Shown here in pieces: positions 1-5,670 of a stretch of DNA of 13,232 nucleotides. The stretch comes from Cyclobacteriaceae bacterium (lineage in GTDB: Bacteria > Bacteroidota > Bacteroidia > Cytophagales > Cyclobacteriaceae), in the NCBI GenBank assembly GCA_947458795.1, contig CANHCD010000024.1, forward strand, positions 1-13,232. Reading direction: 5' to 3'. Made by a program: the position numbers and the translations under genes. Under the pieces are notes generated by a model. The model had not been told where the DNA came from. It saw nothing but the letters and a program-made list of their open reading frames with translations, and did not search any database. Position 1 is the first letter of the stretch. The number at the start of each line of letters is the position of its first letter.

Positions 1-1164
1 CCTGATCTAAATATATTGGTGTATTCAGGAACCCAGCGCAACAAGGATCCTTGGAAATTTCGAGGCTACGATGTCGTGCTCACCTCCTATGGCATCGTGC
101 GAATGGACGTGGACCAGCTGAGCGAATTTTACTTCAACTATGTGATCTTGGATGAGTCGCAGGCGATCAAAAATCCAAACTCCAACATTGCGACAGCAGT
201 CAATAAACTGAAAAGCAAGCGCCGGCTGATTCTTACGGGTACCCCTGTAGAAAACGGCACCATGGACCTTTGGTCCCAGATGAACTTTGTAAATCCAGGG
301 CTTTTGGGCAACCAACTGATATTCAAAAAGCAGTTTCTCCATCCCATCGAAAAGCAGCATGACAAGGAGAAAGCCTCCCGCTTGCATGCGATGATCAAGC
401 CCTTTATTCTTCGCCGCCTAAAATCTCAGGTGGCCAAAGACCTGCCCGAAAAAATTACCAACATCAAATATTCGGACATGACTGCCGCTCAGGAAAAGGT
501 GTACGAAGAGGTAAAAAGCTACTACCGAGAAAAAATCATTGGTGAACTGGCAGGTACAGGGAGAGGTAGCCAGCAGTTTACGCTCCTTCGCGGGTTAACT
601 CAGCTGCGGCAGATCGCCAACCATCCAAAGCTAGTTCGCGAAGATTACACTGGGGAATCGGGAAAGCTGGAGGACATTACCTACATGCTTCAGGAAACCA
701 TTTCAGAAAACCATAAGGTTCTTGTTTTTAGCCAATTTGTTCGCCACCTATCGATCGTTCGAGAATTTCTAGATCGGGAAAATATCCCCTATGCCTACCT
801 AGATGGCGCCACCAAAGACCGGCAGAAACAGGTAGAAAAATTCCAAACGGACGACAGCTGCAAGGTATTTTTGATCTCTCTCAAAGCGGGTGGGGTCGGA
901 CTCAACTTGACCAAGGCTGAATATGTATTTCTACTTGACCCTTGGTGGAATCCTGCCGTCGAAGCTCAGGCCATCGACCGGGCACACCGAATTGGCCAAG
1001 AAAACAAGGTCATCATCTACAAGTTTATCAGCCGTGGATCAGTAGAAGAAAAAATCATGGCGCTTCAAGATCGAAAACTTGCCCTGGCAGGAGAGCTAAT
1101 CAGCAATGAAGAAAGCTTTATGAAGAGCCTAGACAATGACGATATCCGTGCATTGCTCGACTAA
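1..1164 (+). CDS. SNF2-family DEAD/DEAH-box helicase, C-terminal part (5' truncated)
   Basis: The frame is open from base 1 and ends at TAA 1162-1164, giving 387 codons; the N-terminus lies outside the window, and the TTG at 16 is internal. Visible Swi2/Snf2 ATPase signatures in order are motif II DESQAIKNP (nt 151-177), motif III LTGTPVENGTMDLWS (about nt 229-273), the helicase C-terminal motif VLVFSQF (about nt 718-738), and motifs V/VI with SLKAGGVGLNLT, DPWWNPAVEAQA and DRAHRIGQ (about nt 874-999). The family hydrolyses ATP to translocate on double-stranded DNA and remodel protein-DNA complexes. Bacterial members of this type often carry an N-terminal SWIM zinc finger, which cannot be checked here. 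The DNA or protein target is unknown. A probable terminator follows, so the gene seems to end its own transcript before the phoH-like gene. The family call is certain; the specific role is not. Confidence 0.95.
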   Translation, partial: PDLNILVYSGTQRNKDPWKFRGYDVVLTSYGIVRMDVDQLSEFYFNYVILDESQAIKNPNSNIATAVNKLKSKRRLILTGTPVENGTMDLWSQMNFVNPGLLGNQLIFKKQFLHPIEKQHDKEKASRLHAMIKPFILRRLKSQVAKDLPEKITNIKYSDMTAAQEKVYEEVKSYYREKIIGELAGTGRGSQQFTLLRGLTQLRQIANHPKLVREDYTGESGKLEDITYMLQETISENHKVLVFSQFVRHLSIVREFLDRENIPYAYLDGATKDRQKQVEKFQTDDSCKVFLISLKAGGVGLNLTKAEYVFLLDPWWNPAVEAQAIDRAHRIGQENKVIIYKFISRGSVEEKIMALQDRKLALAGELISNEESFMKSLDNDDIRALLD

Positions 1165-1170
1165 CCTCTA

Positions 1171-1212
1171 AACCCGTTCGCCTGAACAGTTTTTGCAGGA
1201 CGAAAACGGGTT
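1171..1212. repeat. 8-bp perfect inverted repeat after the helicase gene
   Basis: AACCCGTT at 1171-1178 is matched by its reverse complement AACGGGTT at 1205-1212 with a 26-nt spacer. It begins six bases after the helicase stop codon and could form a hairpin at the 3' end of the mRNA or be a protein-binding site. The long loop makes a terminator role on its own doubtful; the next hairpin is a better terminator. Confidence 0.35.
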
Positions 1213-1219
1213 AACGCGA

Positions 1220-1247
1220 AAAAATCCCTCCAAAAGGGTGGGTTTTT
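1220..1247 (+). terminator. Probable Rho-independent terminator of the SNF2 helicase
   Basis: A tight hairpin can form with five A-U pairs (1220-1224 with 1243-1247), then U-G, C-G, C-G, one C-U mismatch, U-G, C-G and C-G around an AAAA tetraloop at 1232-1235. The 3' arm runs into TTTTT and a further T-rich stretch to about 1254. It lies 56 nt after the helicase stop. The A-rich left arm would also let it act weakly on the opposite strand, but no gene needs that here. Confidence 0.65.
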
Positions 1248-1285
1248 ATTTTATCCTATTGATAGTCAATCAGGTACCCTAAGTT

Positions 1286-1322
1286 GCCAATTTCTTAACT
1301 ATAATTTATTATACAAATTGGC
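1286..1322. promoter_or_regulatory. Nested palindromes upstream of the PhoH-like gene
   Basis: An outer perfect 8-bp inverted repeat (GCCAATTT at 1286-1293, AAATTGGC at 1315-1322) encloses an A/T palindrome TATAATTTATTATA at 1300-1313. The two centres nearly coincide (1304 and 1306.5). This resembles a dyad operator or an extruding hairpin 60-100 nt before the start codon. The function is inferred only from symmetry and position, and AT-rich DNA gives such palindromes by chance. Confidence 0.3.
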
Positions 1323-1351
1323 GGAGAGCTGGAGATATTTTTCTAAATTTT
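1318..1351 (+). promoter_or_regulatory. Candidate Bacteroidota-type promoter for the PhoH-like gene
   Basis: TTG at 1318-1320 and TAAATTTT at 1344-1351 fit the Bacteroidota -33 (TTG/TTTG) and -7 (TAnnTTTG) pattern with one mismatch at the last -7 base. The 23-nt spacing is at the long end of what has been described for Flavobacterium. It would give a leader of roughly 25 nt. The call is weak because such matches are common in AT-rich DNA. Confidence 0.22.
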
Positions 1352-1382
1352 ATCAGCAATCACCCCTATACTTTTCCTGCAG

Positions 1383-2729
1383 ATGCCTAAAGCCAAATCC
1401 GATAAAGATCGGAAAATCTTTGTTCTGGATACTTCCGTAATCCTGTACACCCACAACTCCATCATGAACTTTGCCGAGCACGACGTGGTCATCCCGATCA
1501 CCGTACTTGAGGAGCTGGATCAATTTAAAAAAGGCAACGATACCAAAAATTTTGAGGCCCGAGAGTTTATCCGACTGCTAGATAAACTATCTCAAGATCA
1601 CATGATCCACGAGTGGACCCCCTTAAATGGGAAAACGAAAGGAAACTTCAAGGTTTTGATGAACCCTGACAATAACCTGAATGCCAACATCATTTTTGGA
1701 GAGGAAAAGAACGACCATAAGATTCTGAATGCTGCGCTCTACCTCAAGCAGCACGAGAAGGACCGGAAGGTCATCCTCGTGTCCAAGGACATCAACTTAC
1801 GCCTAAAGGCAAAGTCGTTAGACATCCTTGCTGAGGATTACGAAACAGGGAAAATCAAAAACATTGTTGAACTAGAAAATACGGGTAAGTACCTTTTAGA
1901 GGACTTGGATCCCCTAGCCATCAACACCCTATATGATCGTGGATCTATTGAAGCTAAAGTGATTCTTGGAAATCGGAAACGAAAAGCGAATGCCTTTTAC
2001 ATTTTAAAGAGTCAAAAACAATCGGTTCTCGCCTACTACAATTCAGATGAAAATGTCCTCAGCCGAGTGGACAAGCAACTGGCTTACAACATCAAGCCTC
2101 GAAATGCAGAACAGACCTTTGCACTCCATGCCATCCTAAATCCACGCATCAAGCTTGTCTCCATCCAAGGGGTGGCCGGAACAGGAAAAACCCTACTTGC
2201 CTTGGCAGGTGCCTTGGAGCAGCGGCGTGAATACAAACAAATCTTCTTGGCTAGACCCATCGTGCCGCTATCCAATAAGGACATTGGCTATTTGCCGGGG
2301 GACATCAAGTCCAAACTCAATCCCTACATGGAGCCGCTATGGGACAACTTGAAGTTTATCCAAAATCAATACAAGGAGACCGATAAGGAATATCAAAAAA
2401 TCACCGAGCTGGTCAACCAGGAAAAACTAGTCATCCAGCCACTTGCCTACATACGTGGAAGATCCCTATCCAACATTTTCTTTATCGTCGATGAGGCTCA
2501 AAACCTCACACCTCACGAAATCAAAACCATCATTTCGAGGGCTGGAGAAAATACGAAGATCGTTTTTACAGGGGATGTATTCCAGATTGACACCCCCTAC
2601 CTCGATGCACAATCCAACGGATTATCCTACCTCATCGATCGGGTAAAGGATCATCCGCTCTATGCACACGTGAAACTGGAAAAAGGGGAGCGCTCTGAGC
2701 TGGCCAATTTGGCAAACGATTTACTTTAA
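1383..2729 (+). CDS. PIN-PhoH family ATPase/ribonuclease (YlaK-like)
   Basis: The 448-aa product combines two domains. Residues about 11-150 form a PIN nuclease-like domain with VLDTSVILY (acidic D16), VLEELDQFKKG (E43/E44, D46) and VILVSKDINLRLKA. Residues about 230-448 form a PhoH-type P-loop ATPase with Walker A GVAGTGKT (263-270), Walker B FIVDEAQN (367-374) and a C-terminal RSELANLANDLL. Proteins of this architecture (for example B. subtilis YlaK) are thought to couple RNA unwinding with endoribonuclease cleavage in the cytoplasm; the link to phosphate starvation comes from E. coli PhoH and need not apply here. Length and architecture are normal for Bacteroidota. The start is the first ATG of the frame with no Shine-Dalgarno sequence, as usual in this phylum. 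It is apparently monocistronic: a terminator lies before it and an opposing gene after it. Confidence 0.93.
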   Translation: MPKAKSDKDRKIFVLDTSVILYTHNSIMNFAEHDVVIPITVLEELDQFKKGNDTKNFEAREFIRLLDKLSQDHMIHEWTPLNGKTKGNFKVLMNPDNNLNANIIFGEEKNDHKILNAALYLKQHEKDRKVILVSKDINLRLKAKSLDILAEDYETGKIKNIVELENTGKYLLEDLDPLAINTLYDRGSIEAKVILGNRKRKANAFYILKSQKQSVLAYYNSDENVLSRVDKQLAYNIKPRNAEQTFALHAILNPRIKLVSIQGVAGTGKTLLALAGALEQRREYKQIFLARPIVPLSNKDIGYLPGDIKSKLNPYMEPLWDNLKFIQNQYKETDKEYQKITELVNQEKLVIQPLAYIRGRSLSNIFFIVDEAQNLTPHEIKTIISRAGENTKIVFTGDVFQIDTPYLDAQSNGLSYLIDRVKDHPLYAHVKLEKGERSELANLANDLL

Positions 2730-2742
2730 GGAGGTGACATTG
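2728..2742 (+). other. Perfect anti-SD complement overlapping the PhoH-like stop codon, followed by a TTG micro-ORF
   Basis: AAGGAGGTGA at 2728-2737 matches ten bases of the complement of a bacterial 16S rRNA 3' end, and its first two bases belong to the stop codon. TTG follows at 2740-2742, five bases after AGGAGG, and opens a 23-codon frame (ending TGA 2809-2811) that begins GNQIAGSPS and runs into the antisense of the next gene. The peptide resembles nothing I know. The match itself is certain; translation from it is speculative. Confidence 0.3.
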
Positions 2743-2780
2743 GGAAACCAAATTGCTGGGTCCCCTAGCTTAAAAAGGAA

Positions 2781-3197
2781 TCAGTTGGCTTCGGTGTATT
2801 TTTTATACTGATCGAGGATGGTTTGCCATCCTTGGGCCTGAAGTTCGTGGGGGTTTTCATTTTCGGCATCGAAAATCACCTGTACTTCGGTCTTCCCTTC
2901 TACCTCGGTAAATCGAACACTGACTTCTCGATCGTCGGACAGCTTGAAGGTAAAGCCCTCGTCAGGCAACAGCTCGGTGTAGGTGCCTTCAAAGTCAAAG
3001 CCAAAATCTGCAAATTTAGCCTCCATACGGGTGAAATATTTCCCTCCCACAACCAAGTCATTGCTCGCTCGGGGGCAATGCCACTGATCAGAAGCAAAAT
3101 TCCAATTGACAATATGCTCTGGCAGGATATAGTAGTCCCATGCTTTTTTCTTATCTGCTGAAATTAGTGCGGTAACGGTAATTTTTTTGAAGGACAT
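2781..3197 (-). CDS. AHSA1/SRPBCC (START-like) domain protein, copy A
   Basis: The 138-aa cytoplasmic protein fills a single START/Bet v1-like ligand-cavity domain of the AHSA1 type. Recognisable elements are the N-terminal strand KKITVTALI, then KAWDYYILPEHIVNWNFAS, NDLVVGGKYFTRMEAK, FGFDFEGTYTEL and the C-terminal helix GWQTILDQYKKYTE. The family is named after the Hsp90 co-chaperone Aha1, but bacterial members are mostly of unknown function and may bind small hydrophobic ligands. No catalytic residue can be assigned. It is a paralogue of the next gene, equal in length, with about 73 of 138 residues identical in an ungapped comparison by eye. It is the last gene of the - strand series and converges with the PhoH-like gene. 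The ATG at 3197 is the only sensible start. Confidence 0.88.
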   Translation of the reverse strand: MSFKKITVTALISADKKKAWDYYILPEHIVNWNFASDQWHCPRASNDLVVGGKYFTRMEAKFADFGFDFEGTYTELLPDEGFTFKLSDDREVSVRFTEVEGKTEVQVIFDAENENPHELQAQGWQTILDQYKKYTEAN

Positions 3198-3223
3198 AAT
3201 GCGTTTTAATGGGAATTGGGAAG

Positions 3224-3286
3224 TTACAAACTCATCATTTCTTTGAAGCTGCCTGTCTACGGCTGACTTCGATCCGGTCTACTCCC
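3224..3286 (-). pseudogene. Relic of the 3' end of the LytTR response-regulator gene
   Basis: This intergenic stretch is a damaged copy of 3788-3854, the end of the regulator gene. Bases 3224-3241 equal 3788-3805 exactly (18 nt, including the stop codon). Bases 3252-3276 equal 3820-3844 exactly (25 nt), and 8 of the next 10 bases also match. Between the two blocks 4 nt are missing, which shifts the frame. Translated on the - strand it reads DRIEVSRRQAA like the regulator, then SKK and a stop instead of RFKEMMSL. An accidental ATG at 3288 makes a 17-codon frame, probably meaningless. Because it lies between two paralogous AHSA1 genes, it marks the junction of a tandem duplication of [regulator 3' end + AHSA1 gene]. 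Confidence 0.85.
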
Positions 3287-3300
3287 ATCCCGGTGAGGAA

Positions 3301-3717
3301 TTAACCTTTCTCCGTATGGGATTTGTAATTAGTTAAAATGGATTGCCATCCAGATTGTTGAAGTTCCAAGCTATTCTCGTTTTCTGCATCAAAGCTAATT
3401 TGGACCAAGGTTCCTTCAGGCAAGTCGCTAAACGAAATATCAGCTTCTCGTTGATCCATGAAAACATACTTGATTTTTTCGAGCAAAACTACCTCAGTAA
3501 ACACCCCTTCAAAGTCAAAACCAAAACTTCCATCCTTGGCTTCCATCCGCCAAGAAAACTTTCCCCCAACGACCAAGTCAGAACTGGCTGCCGGGCAGCA
3601 CCAGTCGTCGGAAGCAAAATTCCACTGCGTGATGTGGTTGGGCTCAGTATAATTGGTCCAGGCTTTAGTTCGGTCTGCCAATACGGTCTCTTGAATGGTG
3701 ATTTTGCTAAATGGCAT
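3301..3717 (-). CDS. AHSA1/SRPBCC (START-like) domain protein, copy B
   Basis: This 138-aa paralogue of the gene at 2781-3197 shares its whole length without gaps. The most conserved segments are WNFASDDW, DLVVGGK, RMEAK, FGFDFEG, FDAENEN and GWQSIL. It differs most in the central strands (residues about 85-107), which line the ligand cavity in START-like folds, so the two copies may bind different ligands; this is inference. It is closest to the LytTR regulator (70 nt) and is probably the ancestral copy, since the regulator relic lies downstream of it. Upstream of the ATG, an AGAGG four nt away could serve as a weak Shine-Dalgarno sequence. It may be co-transcribed with the kinase and regulator. 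No membrane segment or signal peptide is seen. Confidence 0.88.
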   Translation of the reverse strand: MPFSKITIQETVLADRTKAWTNYTEPNHITQWNFASDDWCCPAASSDLVVGGKFSWRMEAKDGSFGFDFEGVFTEVVLLEKIKYVFMDQREADISFSDLPEGTLVQISFDAENENSLELQQSGWQSILTNYKSHTEKG

Positions 3718-3763
3718 GTCCTCTTTTTTGAAATTAAAATAAAGCTAAGGTTGAGAAACCGCT

Positions 3764-3781
3764 GGCTTGTAACTGGAAGCC
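3764..3781 (-). repeat. GGCTT/AAGCC hairpin just after the regulator gene
   Basis: GGCTT at 3764-3768 and AAGCC at 3777-3781 are perfect inverted arms around an 8-nt loop, six nt beyond the regulator stop codon. No T-tract follows on the - strand, so it is not a classical terminator. The same 5-bp arms recur directly after uvrA (5650-5665). Confidence 0.3.
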
Positions 3782-3787
3782 GCCCTC

Positions 3788-4522
3788 TTACAAACTCATC
3801 ATTTCCTTAAACCGTGCCGCCTGTCTACGGCTGACTTCGATCCGATCTCCTCCCTTGAGGGTGACTACGAGACCCCCGTTAAACCAAGGTTCGATGGCCT
3901 CCACCCAGCCCAGGTTGATGATGTGTTTGCGGCTAGCTCTGAAAAAGGATTTTTCATCCAAGCGCTCATCCAAAGCATTCAGAGACTTGTGGATCATAGG
4001 TTTGAAGTTATCAAAATACACTTTGATGTAGTTGCCATCGGATTCAAAAAGACGCACATTGGACAGTCGCACAAACCAGCAACGGTCCCCGTCCTTTACA
4101 AAAACCTGATCTTCTAAGGTCAGTTTCTTCTGGCTACCCAACCCTTCTTGTTCTTCTCGCTTGGCTATGCCCTCCATTTTTCCCTGAAGCTTCAACACCG
4201 CATCTTCCAATCGCTTCGGTTCGATGGGCTTGAGTAAGTAATCCAGCGCATTCACTTGGAAAGCCTTCAATGCATACTCGTCGTAGGCAGTGGTGAAGAT
4301 GACATGAGGCAAATTATCCAACTCTTCCAAGAGGTCAAAGCCTGTTTTCTCAGGCATTTGAATGTCTAAAAAAATAACATCCGGGTGGAGCTGATCGATC
4401 TTTTCTTTAGCATCCTCCACATTCACAGCTTCACCTACCACTTCCACTGTTTCCAGCTGATTCAATAAATTGATTAGCTCCTTGCGGGCTAAGCGTTCGT
4501 CGTCAATTACTAGGGCTCTCAT
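3788..4522 (-). CDS. LytTR-family response regulator (LytR/AlgR type)
   Basis: The 244-aa protein has an N-terminal receiver domain (residues about 1-120) and a C-terminal LytTR DNA-binding domain (about 140-244). Receiver residues seen are the acidic pair D7/D8, phosphoacceptor D53 in FLDIQMP, the TTAYDEYALKAF segment and the conserved Lys in YLLKPI. The LytTR part shows VRLFESDGNYIKVYF, FFRASRKHIINLGWV and GDRIEVSRRQAARFKEM. It is expected to be phosphorylated by the kinase encoded 14 nt upstream and to bind direct-repeat promoter sites. Its targets are unknown; the adjoining AHSA1 genes are candidates. The last 67 bp are partly duplicated at 3224-3286. The ATG at 4522 gives the full receiver domain. 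Confidence 0.95.
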   Translation of the reverse strand: MRALVIDDERLARKELINLLNQLETVEVVGEAVNVEDAKEKIDQLHPDVIFLDIQMPEKTGFDLLEELDNLPHVIFTTAYDEYALKAFQVNALDYLLKPIEPKRLEDAVLKLQGKMEGIAKREEQEGLGSQKKLTLEDQVFVKDGDRCWFVRLSNVRLFESDGNYIKVYFDNFKPMIHKSLNALDERLDEKSFFRASRKHIINLGWVEAIEPWFNGGLVVTLKGGDRIEVSRRQAARFKEMMSL

Positions 4523-4536
4523 ATCAATCGAGTTAA

Positions 4537-5589
4537 TTAGTCTAAAGTAAGTCTTTGTTTCGGTATTTTTATTTCTGTAATCACAAATTGGGTTCCAGAG
4601 TTGAAGATTCGGAAGCTTGCCTTATCGCCATAGAGCAGCGCCAGACGTTGTTGGGTATTGTCTAACCCATGCCCTTCTTCTTCTCTTCGTTTGCTTGCCG
4701 GCAGTGGGGCGTATTGGCCACTATTTTTTACCTGAATGTACAGTTCTTCCTGCAGGCCTTCTCTACATTTAATTTCAATCAAGCCTCCTTTGACCAAATT
4801 AGAAATCCCATGTTTGATGGCATTTTCCACAATGGTCTGCAGCATCATTGGGGGAATCTTATAGCCGTAAGCTGCCTGTTCAATCTGGTAATCAACCTGT
4901 AGGCGCTCTTCAAAACGGATGGACTCCAAGGCTAAATAATCCTTCACCGTGTCCAGCTCATCCGCAAGGTCTATCACCTGCTTTTTGTCCAGCATCAGGG
5001 AAAAACGAAGCATGTTCGAAATTCGAGTAATGGCAGATTTCGCTTTGACAGGATCTTCGTCTACCAAAGCACGAACCGAATTCAAGGCATTGAATATAAA
5101 ATGAGGGTTGAGCTGACTCTTTAAATGGTTGAGCCGTATCTCACTGATTTTTGCCTCGTAACGAAGGGTCGTGTTGTAATTGTCCAAAAAATGAAACACA
5201 AAGTAGAGAAGCACCCAAAACCCGTAGTAGAGAAAACTCACAAACAAGTTGACCGAAATCACCAAGGCCCGAAAATCGAATCCAGGGTTTAGCGTGCCAA
5301 AAGCCAAATTGATCAGCACCTGAGCCAAGACATTGCTTACCGCCATTACGCCTACCGCTACAAGAACTTGAGCGATCAAACGGAAGATTCCTAAACGAAA
5401 CCAGCCGTATGATTTGATAAGTAGTCGGAAAGCATGGGTAGAAAGCAAGTAAAAAGCAGCCAAGGCAACAAAAGCCCAAGCTTGCAGGGGAGAAATCCCC
5501 TCAGATAAAGAAGCAAAAAACACGTTGACAAAAGCAAAGCTTCCCCAGCCCAATACTTGCAATAGCCAATAGAGTGTGCTCCTGTTCAT
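4537..5589 (-). CDS. LytS/YehU-type sensor histidine kinase (His_kinase PF06580 family)
   Basis: I place the start at ATG 5587-5589 (350 aa). The frame continues 14 codons upstream to a TTG at 5631, but that extension is not hydrophobic and lacks a better start. Four membrane helices are evident at about residues 5-28, 35-58, 68-98 and 108-136, a compact sensor with almost no periplasmic domain. The cytoplasmic part carries the phosphoacceptor motif LKSQLNPHFIFNALN with H163 and an ATP-binding N-box MMLQTIVENAIKHG with N256, followed by GHGLDNTQQRLALLYG. This is the normal transmitter for LytTR regulators, and the cognate gene follows after 14 nt. The signal is not predictable from this sequence; helices alone suggest sensing of a membrane state or a lipophilic ligand. 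uvrA lies 81 nt upstream. Confidence 0.93.
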   Translation of the reverse strand: MNRSTLYWLLQVLGWGSFAFVNVFFASLSEGISPLQAWAFVALAAFYLLSTHAFRLLIKSYGWFRLGIFRLIAQVLVAVGVMAVSNVLAQVLINLAFGTLNPGFDFRALVISVNLFVSFLYYGFWVLLYFVFHFLDNYNTTLRYEAKISEIRLNHLKSQLNPHFIFNALNSVRALVDEDPVKAKSAITRISNMLRFSLMLDKKQVIDLADELDTVKDYLALESIRFEERLQVDYQIEQAAYGYKIPPMMLQTIVENAIKHGISNLVKGGLIEIKCREGLQEELYIQVKNSGQYAPLPASKRREEEGHGLDNTQQRLALLYGDKASFRIFNSGTQFVITEIKIPKQRLTLD

Positions 5590-5649
5590 ACTTGCCAAAG
5601 TTAACCAAGGAAACCTAGGTAGGCTTCCCAATTTGATAAGAGGGCGAAC

Positions 5650-5665
5650 GGCTTGATTTTAAGCC
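5650..5665 (-). repeat. GGCTT/AAGCC hairpin just after uvrA
   Basis: GGCTT at 5650-5654 and AAGCC at 5661-5665 flank a 6-nt loop, beginning five nt past the uvrA stop on the - strand. There is no following T-tract, so termination would be weak at best. The arms are identical to those after the regulator gene. Confidence 0.3.
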
Positions 5666-5670
5666 TATTT

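Noticed and set aside
151..162. DESQ instead of DEAH/DEAQ in helicase motif II as a defect
   Set aside because: The catalytic Asp and Glu are kept, and DESQ is a form I recall in Bacteroidota SNF2 proteins, so it is not unusual.
5590..5631. N-terminal extension of the histidine kinase from TTG
   Set aside because: The extra residues are not conserved-looking. ATG at 5589 leads directly into the first membrane helix.
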